Assembly: GCF_026340675.1 (NCBI RefSeq)
Contig: NZ_JAPEOX010000002.1
Span: 496,001-560,000, forward strand
Reading direction: 5' to 3'
Origin: Streptomyces sp. NBC_01264
GTDB lineage: Bacteria; Actinomycetota; Actinomycetes; Streptomycetales; Streptomycetaceae
DNA: 64,000 bases
Positions 17,676-26,211 of this stretch are shown here, in pieces. Position 1 is the first letter of the stretch; every line of letters starts with the position of its first letter. The notes beneath the pieces were generated by a model that was given only the letters and a program-made list of their open reading frames with translations, searched no databases and was not told the DNA's origin. Both the position numbers and the translations under genes were made by a program.

Positions 17676-18301
17676 TCAGGGCGAGCCGTTCGTCAGCAGC
17701 AGGTGGAACGTGTGGTCCCGGTGTACGAAGGTGGCGGTATCGGAGCCGCCCCCGTCGAAGTACGCCGGCCACAGCGGTTCCTCCTCCGTGAAGTAGCCGG
17801 TGGAGCGCAGGAAGTCGGGGCTGACGTCGGCGCACGACCAGGCCGGGCCCTCGTCCGCACCGAGGAGTTCCCGGGTGAAGTCGCGCACCAGCCTCTCGGC
17901 GTCCGCCGCCGGACAGTGGTGACCGTACGGGCTGAACGCCTCGCGGAGCATCCAGCTCAGGCGCGCCGGGAAGCCGGCGGGTTCGAGCGGGTGAGCGTGG
18001 CGCGGAAGCCCGGGCGCAGCAGCGGACGACCGAAGGGCTCGTCGTCGTACGCGTCGCCCGGGTTGTGCCGGTCGCGGCGCGCGTCGGCGGCGCGCAGCAG
18101 CCGCTCGAACAGCGGGCTGCGCAGGAAGGCATGCAGGACGTCCTGACGGTTTCCGGTCGTGACGGGCACGTCGCAGTCCGCCGTGAGCAGCAGGGTGTTG
18201 CTGTTCACGGCCCGGTCCACGGCGGAGAGGAAGGCGTCGATGGCCGGAGGTTGGGGATCGGGCGGCCGCAGCGGCTCGGTGAACACCGTCCCGATGATCA
18301 C
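17676..18301 (-). pseudogene. Hypothetical protein gene split by an apparent frameshift
   Basis: The first frame starts at a GTG (18301) overlapping the stop of the upstream TetR gene (GTGA). It codes MIIGTVFTEPLRPPD through PLLRPGFRATLTRS, then stops at 17957. Coding resumes in another frame as EPAGFPARLSWMLREAFSPY through FHLLLTNGSP, ending at 17676. Both halves have good codon use and fit one protein of about 207 residues. A one- or two-base change near 17965-17990 would restore it. No domain recognised. Confidence 0.55.
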
Positions 18302-18921
18302 GCCACTCGTCCTGACTGCAGGAACGCGGCCACCGCGGCCCTGGTGAGGGTCTGGTAGCGGTCCTCCGCCGTCCGGGCCGTGAAGTGGCCCGCGAGCTCC
18401 AGGGTGATCGAGCCGTGGGCGGCGGCCCAGATGACGTCCGTGACCTCCTCGACGTCCACGTCCGGGCGGAAGACGCCGCTCTGCGCGCAGGCGCGTACGG
18501 CTTCGCGGAGGACTTCCAGGCTGTCGGCGGCGATCGCGCGGGCCTCGGGGGTGGGTGTGAAACCGGGGATGAGGCCGGCGAACATCACCTGGTAGAGGTT
18601 GCGTTCGGTCAGGGCGTTCTCGCGGTAGGCACGGCCGAGGGCGGCGAGGTGGGCGGGCGGGTCGGCGGACGGGGGGACGGCCTCCAGGCTGAGGCGCAGG
18701 CGGGAGAAGCCTTCCTGGTACAGGGCTTCGGCGATGCCGTCCTTCGCGCCGAAGTGGCGGTAGAGGACGGTGGTCGAGCAGCCGGCCGCGCTGGCGATGC
18801 GGCGCATGGTCAGGGCGGCCGGTCCTTCCGCCGCGAGGAGCTGGGCGGCCAGGTCGAGGAGGGCCGCGCGCAGCGCCTCCTGGCCCTGGAGCTGGGTGCG
18901 GGCGAACAGGCCGTCGCTCAT
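18298..18921 (-). CDS. TetR family transcriptional regulator
   Basis: The protein is 207 residues with an N-terminal helix-turn-helix (LTMRRIASAAGCSTTVLYRH) and a TetR-type C-terminal domain. Its ATG overlaps the stop of the thioredoxin-like gene (ATGA), and its stop overlaps the start of the next gene (GTGA). Three genes are thus fused into one translationally coupled operon. Its targets are unknown; it probably senses something linked to the thioredoxin-like protein. Confidence 0.88.
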   Translation of the reverse strand: MSDGLFARTQLQGQEALRAALLDLAAQLLAAEGPAALTMRRIASAAGCSTTVLYRHFGAKDGIAEALYQEGFSRLRLSLEAVPPSADPPAHLAALGRAYRENALTERNLYQVMFAGLIPGFTPTPEARAIAADSLEVLREAVRACAQSGVFRPDVDVEEVTDVIWAAAHGSITLELAGHFTARTAEDRYQTLTRAAVAAFLQSGRVA

Positions 18922-19970
18922 GCCTGCTGCCAGTCGCCGAGGGGGCGGTAGATCGGGATGCCCGCTTCGGTGAGCGCGGTGCGCTTGGCGAAGTATGCGT
19001 CGCCCATCGGGTCCAGGCCGCGCAGCGGCATGGTTCCGCGCCAGATGGTCAGGTCCTCCGGTGCGAGCCGCTCGGCCCGCGCGAAGTGTTCCTCGGCTTC
19101 CGTCGTACGTCCGGCGCGGTGGAGCCACAGGCCCAGGGCCGCTTCGGTTCGGGCCGACTGCTGGGTCGCCGTGGCCCGGCGGGTGTGCCGGGTGACGTCC
19201 TCGTCGGACAGTCCGCTGTCGCCGGTGAGGACCCAGCGGTCGAGGGCGGCCAGCGCCGCGCCGGAGTCCAGACCGGACAGTTCGCGGAACAGGTCCGTCG
19301 CGAACTGCGTGTCGTTGGGGCGGGCCACCTGCCCCTCCTCGTCGATCCACAGGACGGTCGGGACGTTCAGGACGTCGTAGAGGTCGGACACGACGCCGTC
19401 GGTGTCGATGAGTGCGGGGTGGGTGACGGCGGCCTCGGCGATCCACGGCGCGGCGTCCTCGGTGCGGCGGTCCACCGCGACGCTGAGGACGCTGAAGCCG
19501 TGTTCGGCGAGTGCGGCGTGGCGGCGTTCCCACTCGGGAAGGTCGTAGCGGCAGCCGCACCAGGAGCCCCAGAAGACCAGGGCGACCTTGCGGCCGCGCA
19601 GGTCGCTCAGCGAGTGCGGCACGCCGTCGGCGTCGGGGAGGGTGAAGTCGGGGGCGGTGACGCCGCCGAGGGCGCGGGAGCGCTCCTGCGCGGAAACCCC
19701 GAGGGCGATCACCCCGGTGCCGGTCGCGACCGGGCGGTCGAGGATCCCGGCGAACGCCACCGGGTCGAGCAGACCCTCGTGTTCGGCCCGGGCCGCGGCG
19801 GACGAGGGTACGCAGAGGTCGCCCCGGCACCAGCCGTGCGGCTTGCGGACCCAGCCGAGGGCCCGTTCGGCCGCCTCCGGGGTCAGGAGAACGCGGCCCG
19901 CCGGGCCCTCGTACGCGGCTACGACGGTTTCCCTGCCATCGTCCAGGATCGTGACCTGCGTGCTGTCCAT
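18918..19970 (-). CDS. Thioredoxin-like (TlpA/AhpC-TSA fold) protein with unusual CxC motif
   Basis: The protein is about 350 residues with no signal peptide. Residues 103-245 have a TlpA/peroxiredoxin-like thioredoxin fold: APDFTLPDADGVPHSL, VALVFWGSWCGC, and the cis-Pro segment NVPTVLWIDEEG. The redox site reads WCGC, a CxC (Cys138, Cys140), not the usual CxxC. An N-terminal segment has another cysteine pair (Cys48, Cys53). The C-terminal third looks like a TPR-type helical repeat (TTEAEEHFARAERLAPEDLT). It is probably a cytoplasmic thiol oxidoreductase. Its ATG shares a CATG with the start of the truncated sirtuin on the other strand. Confidence 0.75.
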   Translation of the reverse strand: MDSTQVTILDDGRETVVAAYEGPAGRVLLTPEAAERALGWVRKPHGWCRGDLCVPSSAAARAEHEGLLDPVAFAGILDRPVATGTGVIALGVSAQERSRALGGVTAPDFTLPDADGVPHSLSDLRGRKVALVFWGSWCGCRYDLPEWERRHAALAEHGFSVLSVAVDRRTEDAAPWIAEAAVTHPALIDTDGVVSDLYDVLNVPTVLWIDEEGQVARPNDTQFATDLFRELSGLDSGAALAALDRWVLTGDSGLSDEDVTRHTRRATATQQSARTEAALGLWLHRAGRTTEAEEHFARAERLAPEDLTIWRGTMPLRGLDPMGDAYFAKRTALTEAGIPIYRPLGDWQQA

Positions 19971-20763
19971 GACAACCCCCGCCACACTCGTGGAGTCGGG
20001 CATCCCCGACTACCGGGGCGAGCGGGGCAGCCTGCGCCGGCACACGCCCATGACCTACCAGGAGTTCACCGGCGGCGAGCGGGCCCGGCGCCGCTACTGG
20101 GCGCGCAGCCACCTCGGCTGGCGCACGTTCGGGCGCGCCGCGCCCAATGCCGGGCACCGGGCCGTCGCGGCGTTCGGGCGGCGCGGGATGCTCGCGGGGG
20201 TGATCACCCAGAACGTCGACGGCCTGCACCAGGCCGCCGGCAGCGAGGGGGTGGTGGAACTCCACGGAAGCCTCGGCCGGGTCGTCTGCCTCTCCTGCGG
20301 CGCCCTCAGCGCCCGCGGGGACCTCGCCCGACGTCTGGAAGAGGCGAACCCGGGCTTCGCGCCGACGCCCGCCGCGCTGAACCCGGACGGTGACGCCGAC
20401 CTCACCGACGAGCAGGTCGCGGACTTCCGCCCGGCGCCCTGCGCGAGGTGCGGCGGCGTCCTCAAACCGGATGTGGTGTTCTTCGGCGAGAACGTCCCGC
20501 CGGAGCGCGTCGGGAGCTGCCGCGAACTGGTCGACGCGGCGACCTCTCTGCTGGTCCTGGGCTCCTCACTGACGGTGATGTCCGGGCTCCGCTTCGTCCG
20601 CCAGGCGGCCCTGGCCGGCAAGCCCGTACTGATCGTCAACCGGGACCCGACCCGCGGCGACCGGCACGCCGCCACCCGGATCGCACTCCCCCTCGGACCG
20701 ACCCTCACCGACCTGGCGGACGGGCTGGGCGTCGCCCTCGAGGAGCCGGCCACACCCCACTGA
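19969..20763 (+). pseudogene. N-terminally truncated SIR2-type deacetylase (sirtuin)
   Basis: The open frame of 264 codons has the sirtuin core. It contains ESGIPDYRG, ITQNVDGLHQAAGS, the catalytic His in ELHGSLG, two zinc CxxC pairs (CLSC and CARC), and VFFGENVP, LGSSLTV and NRDPT. The N-terminal GAGxS NAD-binding motif that should directly precede ESGIPDYRG is missing; the frame there reads MTTPATLV and then runs antisense through the thioredoxin-like gene. Start codons of the two divergent genes share one CATG, leaving no promoter or ribosome-binding site. I read this as a deletion product. Leaderless expression of an inactive protein is the alternative. Confidence 0.7.
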
Positions 20764-20851
20764 GGGTGACCTCTCGCCCACATGTGCCCGTGGAGGCGCA
20801 GGCGCGCCCGGACCTACAGTTACGCGCTGTCCGCTACGAGGGAGGCCCGTC

Positions 20852-21403
20852 ATGGCCAGCGCGTTTCAGGAGCAGAAGCTCAGGGGGATGTTCGCCGCGT
20901 TCGACGCGGACGGCGACGGCTATCTGCGCGAGGAGGACTTCGCGGCCCTCGTCGATCGCTGGAGCCGGCTCCCGGGAGTGGGTCCCGGGACGGAGTTGCG
21001 CGTACGCGTCGAGGCGCTGCTGATGGGCTGGTGGGCGGCGCTGCTCGAAGCGGGGGACGCGAACGGGGACGGCGCGGTCGACATGGGCGAGCTGCTCTCC
21101 CTCGTCGACAGGCTGCCCGCGATGGTCGCGGAGGTCACCGCGACCGCCGACACCGTGTTCGCCGCCGTGGACTCCAACGGCGACGGCCGCATCTCGCCGG
21201 AGGAGCACCATCGGCTCGTCGAGACCTGGAACGGGCAGCCCGTGGACATGACGGGCGTCTTCGAACTGCTCGACCTGAACGGGGACGGGCACCTCAGCCG
21301 CGAGGAATTCGCCCTGCTGTGGCGGCAGTTCTGGATGAGCGACGACCCGACGGAACCGGGCAACTGGCTCTGTGGCCGGTTCCCCCACCAGGGCGCCTCC
21401 TAG
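20852..21403 (+). CDS. EF-hand calcium-binding protein (calerythrin-like)
   Basis: The protein is 183 residues. Four canonical 12-residue EF-hand loops are visible: DADGDGYLREED (18-29), DANGDGAVDMGE (69-80), DSNGDGRISPEE (107-118) and DLNGDGHLSREE (141-152). All keep Asp/Asn ligands at 1, 3 and 5 and three end in Glu/Asp at position 12. The overall layout is that of bacterial calerythrin/CabB-type calcium sensors of Streptomyces. No signal peptide is present, so it is a cytoplasmic calcium buffer or sensor. It is transcribed alone. Confidence 0.92.
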   Translation: MASAFQEQKLRGMFAAFDADGDGYLREEDFAALVDRWSRLPGVGPGTELRVRVEALLMGWWAALLEAGDANGDGAVDMGELLSLVDRLPAMVAEVTATADTVFAAVDSNGDGRISPEEHHRLVETWNGQPVDMTGVFELLDLNGDGHLSREEFALLWRQFWMSDDPTEPGNWLCGRFPHQGAS

Positions 21404-21416
21404 GCCTCCCTCCGCG

Positions 21417-22477
21417 TCAGGCCAGCGGGCCGAGCACCTCCTGGGATTCGATGAGTCCCTGGTCGCTCGGGGCCCTCCCGTAGCCGAAGACGCGTTCCGC
21501 CTGGCGCGCCCTGAGCTCGGCGTGCGCCTCGGCGGGCTTCGCGTAGCCGTATCGGGTGCGGGCCTGCTCGGGGGTGAGGACCTCCTTGGTGCGGGGCGGG
21601 ACGCCGAGCTTGACGGGCGCGACCACCTTGACCGTGGAGGGCGAGAGCATTCCCAGCAGGAACAGTTCGACGCGGGGGCTGAGGTGGGCGAGCGCGAAGG
21701 ACGTCCGCATGACCGGGACGATGAGCACGTCCAGGAGGCGTGATTGCCGGATCTGCGCCATCTCCCGCATCCAGCGGGGCATGGTGGCGATCGTCGCGAT
21801 CCGGTGCGTCCTCGCCACAACCATCCGTCCGGGCTTCATCCACCACGGGGTCGGCGGGAGGACCAGGTCGGTGTTCAGGAGGTGGTTCATGGCCTGCCGG
21901 GCGATCGGACTGGCCTCCAGGTGCGGACGCATCTGCTCGAAGTACGCCCGGATTCCCGCACGATCGCGCGGGACGTCGTCGGGCGAGCAGGTCTGGAACT
22001 CCGCGGCGAGGGCGCAGGACTCCCAGTACTCCTTCTCCTCCTCGGCGGTGAGCTTGCCCGGCCCGTACTTCTCGTAGGCGTACAGGATGGAGTGCCAGCC
22101 GGTGATCTGTATCCACAGTGCGAGGCGGGGTCGTTGGCGTCGTAGGTGCCCTCGCCGTAGGGCAGGTGACCGATGGCCTTCGAGTGGACCTTGACCAGGA
22201 CGTCCGCCGCCTTGCACACCTGGTCCGAGCCGGCGAAGGCGACCATGGCGAAGTAGCGCAGGGTGCGGTCGTAGCGGGTGCGGGTGCGGTCGTAGATGCC
22301 CTGGGTGCCGTGGACCGCGGCCACCAGCGGCGGGTCGAGCTCCTCCACGACCACGGAGCGCTGGAAGCCCACCGTGGGCGCCGTCGGGTAGCTCCACACC
22401 TTCCAGACCACCGATCCGGGACCGAAGAACCCGTAGTCCTCGTGCGGTTCGACCTCTGTGCCGTTCAGACGGGCCAT
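21417..22477 (-). pseudogene. MpaB/DUF2236-type oxygenase, interrupted by a frameshift
   Basis: The first frame from the ATG at 22477 codes MARLNGTEVEPHEDYGFFGP, later RTLRYFAMVAFAGSDQ, up to YDANDPA near 22125. Coding continues in another frame as LALWIQITGWHS, NTDLVLPPTPWWMKPGR and onwards to QEVLGPLA at 21417. Together they make an MpaB-type latex-clearing-like oxygenase (DUF2236) of about 350 residues. Restoring one base near 22120-22130 would rejoin them, so a sequencing error is possible. It is divergent from a TetR gene with two tandem operators between, so it is probably repressed by that TetR protein. Confidence 0.75.
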
Positions 22478-22525
22478 CAGGCCGCTCCCTTGTGTTCCGG
22501 CAGCGGGTGCGTACCGCTCCCCCAA

Positions 22526-22563
22526 TAAGACAGGACTGTCTTAAATTAAGACACGACTGTCGT
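22526..22563. promoter_or_regulatory. Two tandem TetR operators
   Basis: Two palindromes with the same plan lie 20 bp apart, two helical turns: TAAGACAG-GA-CTGTCTTA (22526-22543, perfect 8-bp arms) and TAAGACAC-GA-CTGTCGTA (22546-22563, imperfect). They lie between the divergent oxygenase and TetR genes. A -10-like TAAGAT (22563-22568) 6 bp before the TetR GTG suggests a leaderless TetR transcript that its own product would shut off. Confidence 0.75.
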
Positions 22564-22574
22564 AAGATGCCAAG

Positions 22575-23216
22575 GTGTCGACACCGACCTCTTCGAGCGA
22601 CAGGCCGCGCAGGCGGCGTCCCTACGCTCCGCGCGTCCCGATCGCCGAACGCCGCGAGCAACTGCTCGACGCCGCCCTCGCCGTGATCGTGAGCGACGGC
22701 TACCGCCGGGTCTCGATCGACGCGATCGCCAAGCGGGCGCAGGTCGCCCGCTCGGTGGTCTACGGGGCCTTCGACGACCTCGACGACCTGCTGCTGACCC
22801 TCCTCGACCGGCAGCAGGAGCTCGCGTTCACCCGCCTGCTCGCCAGCGTTCCCGACGCCCGACGCACCCGCGACCCGGTCGACTTCGCCTGTGAGGCGGT
22901 GCACCGGATGGCCGCCATGCTGCGGGAGGACCCGGACACCTGGCGCCTGATCCTGCTGACTCCGGCGACCACTCCCCCGGCCGTCCGCGCGCGCATCGAA
23001 GCGGACCGCGAGCGGTTCCGGCGCCGGGTCGCCTCGTGGATCGAGTCCGCGCCGGACACCGCGGGTCCCGCACCGGACCCCGAGATCCTCGCGCACGCCC
23101 TGGTCGCCTCCGCGGAGCATTTCGCGCGCCTCGCGCTCACCTCCACCGACGCGTACGACGCCACCCGGCTCGCCGGCCAACTGCGACTGCTGCTCAGCGG
23201 CATCTGGTCCTACTGA
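22575..23216 (+). CDS. TetR/AcrR family transcriptional regulator
   Basis: The protein is 213 residues. A basic N-terminal tail (RPRRRRPYAPRVP) precedes the helix-turn-helix, EQLLDAALAVIVSDGYRRVS and AIAKRAQVARSVVYGAFDDL. The C-terminal ligand domain follows. It starts at a GTG immediately after tandem operators and is likely leaderless. The arrangement indicates self-repression and repression of the divergent MpaB-type oxygenase gene. Insertion-sequence debris begins just downstream. Confidence 0.9.
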   Translation: MSTPTSSSDRPRRRRPYAPRVPIAERREQLLDAALAVIVSDGYRRVSIDAIAKRAQVARSVVYGAFDDLDDLLLTLLDRQQELAFTRLLASVPDARRTRDPVDFACEAVHRMAAMLREDPDTWRLILLTPATTPPAVRARIEADRERFRRRVASWIESAPDTAGPAPDPEILAHALVASAEHFARLALTSTDAYDATRLAGQLRLLLSGIWSY

Positions 23217-23289
23217 TCTTTTCGTAAGTTCGGTGGGTGTTGTGTCGAGTTGTTCGAGGACGCTGTCTCGAATGCGGAGATCGCACGCG

Positions 23290-24065
23290 CGGTGGCGAGT
23301 CGGCGCCGTCGTTGAGCGGGTGACGGGAGTGGGGCTGTCGAGGGCGTCGGTGTGGCGGTTGCTGACCGGCCGGCTCGGATGGAGTCTGCAGAGGCCCGAG
23401 CGGCGGGCGGCCGAGAGGGACGAGTCGGAGATCGCCCGCTGGATCGCGCATGAGTGGCCGCGGATCAAAAAGGGGCCGTGAACCCACGTGCCTGGATCGT
23501 GTCCCCCGACGAATCGGGCGTCTCCCTGCTGCCTCAGATCCGCCGCACCTATGCACCCCGAGGTCGGCCCCCTCTGCTGCGGCACCGGCTGAACTGGAAG
23601 CGGGCATCGATGGCCGGGGCCCTGGGATACCACTCCACCGGCCCCGATCGAGGGGCCCGCCTGTGCTTCCACCTCAAGCCCGGCAGCTTCGACACCGCCG
23701 CCCTCATCGAGGTCCTGGAGCAGATGAAAGCGTTCTACCGCGGCGAGCGGGTGGTCCTGGTCTGGGACGGCCTGTCCGCCCATTGGAGCCGGGCGATGCG
23801 GGCGTGGGGCGCCGGCCAGGACTGGCTCGCCCTGGAGCGATCACCCGCCTACGCACCCGAGCTGAACCCGGTGGAGCTGCTGTGGTCCTACTCAAAAAAA
23901 CGTGAACCCGGCAACCTCGTCGGCGACCACCTCGCCGACGTCGCGGACCTCGAAGTGGGTGCGGGCGCGTTCGGTCAGGCGGTGGCGCAATCGTGCTGCA
24001 GGGACTCGGGCGGGTTCTTGGCCATGGACCCCATCTTGCCGACCGCGCGGCCGGGTGCGCCATGA
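23290..24065 (+). pseudogene. IS630-family transposase relic
   Basis: One frame contains VVERVTGVGLSRASVWRLLT and RPERRAAERDESEIARWIAH up to IKKGP (stop at 23481). A second frame from about 23454 carries the catalytic part: first Asp in VSPDESGVSLLPQIR, second in VLVWDGLSAHWSRAM, Glu in ELNPVELLWSYSKK. The frames meet at ATCAAAAAGGGG, which could be an IS630-type translational slippage site. The N-terminal DNA-binding part is missing, so this is a truncated, dead element. Confidence 0.75.
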
Positions 24066-24068
24066 TCA

Positions 24069-24087
24069 GTCACGGCAGCTGAAGCTC
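24069..24087 (+). repeat. Left terminal inverted repeat of the IS701-type element
   Basis: The sequence GTCACGGCAGCTGAAGCTC matches the reverse complement of 25424-25442 at 17 of 19 positions. Confidence 0.7.
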
Positions 24088-24128
24088 CGTCGTTAGCCGA
24101 GCAGGTATGGGGCGAGACATTCGGAAGG

Positions 24129-25419
24129 GTGATGACGGCGGTCGCGGGCTGTTTCGCAGGGTGTGAGGCACGTGCGACGGCTGTGGAGCTGATCACGGGG
24201 CCGTTGCTGGAGCTGGATACGCGCAATTGCTGGACTCTCGGGCAGGCGCTGGGACATCCGGGACCTCACCGGTTGCAGCACCTGTTGTCTCAGGCTCGGT
24301 TCGATCACGACCTGGCTCGGAGGGAGATCGTCGGTCTGGTCGTCGATGAACTCGCCGGGCAGGAAGTGGTGTTGGCAGTGGAGGAAACGGGGATGCGACA
24401 TCGCCCACGGACTGTGTGGGAGTCGGCAGGCAGTACTCGGGGCGATCGGTGGTGTCGGTCTGCGCCAGGTCGCGGTGCACCTGGCAGCGGTCACCGCGAC
24501 CACGACGGTGATCATTGACCGGGTCCCGTACCTCCCGGCGGACTGGGCCGCGGACGAGGAACGCCGCGAGGTCGCCGAGGTGCCGGAACCGATCGTCCTC
24601 GCGACGAAACCGCAGCAGGCCCTGGCCAAGGTCGCAGACGCGCTCGCCACGGGGATTGCAGCCCGCTGGTTCGCGGGCGACGAGGTGTACCGCGGCCGTG
24701 AACTGCGCCGGGGCATACGCTCGCCGGGGCTCGGCTATGCGGTCGCCATCCCGGCTTCCTACCAGGCCACCGACGGGGAAGGCCACCGCTGGGAGGCTCC
24801 GCAAAAGCTGATCAACAAAGTGCGGCCCGGGCAGTGAATGCGCCGGCAGACCGGACACGGCACCAAGGGCACCCGCGAGTACGACCGGGTCTGGCTCGAC
24901 GTCCGCCCCGACGACACTCCCGACGAGAACGCGGCCCCGGCCGGGATCGGGATCCGGATCGGGGCGAGTGTGCTGGTCGCGCGGCGGCATCGCTACGCCG
25001 ATGAGGTGTCCCATTTCCGCTGATGGGCACCCGGCGACGTCTCGCTGGCCACGCCGCTGGAAGTGATCTGCCGCAGGTGGCAGATCGAGGAAGCCTTCCA
25101 GTTCACCAAGGGCTTCACCGGGCTCGACCAGAGCCAGGTGACCTGCTGGAACTCCTGGATGCGCTGTTCACTGTTCTCCCTGATCGCCGCCGCCGTCCTC
25201 GCCCTCACGGCCACAGCCGTCCATGAAGACTCCGAGCCGCAGCCCGGACTCATCCCGCTGACCTGCCCCCAGCTCATCCGTCTCCTGCGGGCCCTCGTGC
25301 TAGCCCCGCCAGCCCGCGACCGTGACCACGTCCCGCACTGGACCGCCTTCAGACGCCATCACCAGGCCGTCGCAACCGCCTGCCACCAGCAGCGACACCA
25401 CCATCACGACGAGCCATGA
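24129..25419 (+). pseudogene. IS701-family transposase, broken
   Basis: The first frame (from a GTG at 24129) codes CWTLGQALGHPGPHRLQHLL and EVVLAVEETGMRHR. The remainder is in another frame: VAVHLAAVTATTTVIIDR, YLPADWAADEERR, ARWFAGDEVYRGRELR, and ICRRWQIEEAFQFTKGFTGL. At least one frameshift (about 24420-24450) and two in-frame stops (24835-24837 and 25021-25023) interrupt it. The block order is that of IS701-type DDE transposases. Confidence 0.75.
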
Positions 25420-25423
25420 TCAC

Positions 25424-25442
25424 GAACTACAGCTGCCGTGAC
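25424..25442 (-). repeat. Right terminal inverted repeat of the IS701-type element
   Basis: The reverse complement is GTCACGGCAGCTGTAGTTC, matching the left end. The transposase frame stops 5 bp before it. Confidence 0.7.
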
Positions 25443-25738
25443 AGACAGAAAACCCGATCACGACCCTACCGAATGCTTACACCAACTCACCGGCTGACGA
25501 ATTCAGCAACAGAGCCGCCCTGGCCGGGGCCCTGCACCTGTCGTGCCCATAAGTGCGGCCTTTGAGGACGCGCTCCAGCCTCATCAGATAATCGATCGGT
25601 CAGCCGCGCCGTACGAAATCTTGCCCTTGAGGTAGTGGCGGCCCTTCGGCGCTCAGGACAGTATGACTCACTAATCGGACGCATAGAGCGCATACATCCT
25701 AGCTCCGTCCGGAAAACTCTCGAGCGTTGAGGAAAACG
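25443..25738. other. Non-coding leader of the low-GC cassette
   Basis: This is 296 bp between the IS701 end and the first cassette gene. The GC content falls along it, and the last 130 bp are clearly lower in GC than the chromosome. No open frame here has a ribosome-binding site. A promoter is expected in the AT-richer part (about 25660-25725), but I can assign no -35/-10 pair with confidence. Confidence 0.4.
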
Positions 25739-26209
25739 ATGGACTATACACAGCAGAGATCAGATTTCGGCACTGCGGTCGCCAACATCGACGGGATCGA
25801 TGCGCTTATCGATAGCCTGCAGCTGGATGCGGAATTCCTGGGGAAGGCAGCGACTGCGAACCAAGCAGTTGATGTTGTTGAAATGATCCGATCCGCCTCT
25901 GTGAATGATTCGTTTCAGACTGCACGGACAGCCCTGTGCGCGTTGAGGGAGTGGGAGGCGCACGCGAGCTTGGGTGAGTTCCAGTTCATTCTGGGCGCTC
26001 GCGCAGACCGGGGGGACGGGCACTACTGGTACGGATCCTATTTCTCCAATGACCGCTATCAACGCCCCAATGCCTGGAGGGAATGGACGGACCCCCAGGA
26101 AACCCACCAGCAGCTGGTTGAATTGGGGGTGTCCCAAGGCATGAGCGAACGGGACGTGAATCAAATCATCGAGAAAATTGTCGCCAAACTCCAGAATGCG
26201 AAGGTCTGA
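25739..26209 (+). CDS. Cassette protein 1: hypothetical, 156 residues, low GC
   Basis: The ATG has GAGGA six bases upstream. The N-terminal two thirds look helical (NIDGIDALIDSLQLDAEFLG; FQTARTALCALREWEAHASL). The centre is aromatic (GDGHYWYGSYFSNDRYQRPN), and the C-terminus ends in a helix that may be a dimerisation segment (MSERDVNQIIEKIVAKLQNA). No signal peptide, membrane segment or known domain is visible. The codons are far less GC-biased than in flanking chromosomal genes, which implies foreign origin. It ends 2 bp before the deaminase-like gene, so the two form an operon. A partner, immunity or adaptor role is a guess from context. Confidence 0.7.
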   Translation: MDYTQQRSDFGTAVANIDGIDALIDSLQLDAEFLGKAATANQAVDVVEMIRSASVNDSFQTARTALCALREWEAHASLGEFQFILGARADRGDGHYWYGSYFSNDRYQRPNAWREWTDPQETHQQLVELGVSQGMSERDVNQIIEKIVAKLQNAKV

Positions 26210-26211
26210 TC

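Larger units (their letters stand above)
24069..25442 (+). mobile_element. IS701-family insertion sequence with near-complete ends
   Basis: A 19-bp inverted repeat bounds the element: GTCACGGCAGCTGAAGCTC at 24069-24087 and, reverse-complemented, GTCACGGCAGCTGTAGTTC at 25424-25442 (17 of 19 match). The 1374-bp length fits the IS701 group. No clear target duplication is visible outside the ends. The transposase inside is broken, so the element is not autonomous. Confidence 0.7.

Noticed and set aside
25487..25693. A minus-strand 68-codon frame in the cassette leader.
   Set aside because: No ribosome-binding site, odd composition and mixed GC; not convincing as a gene.
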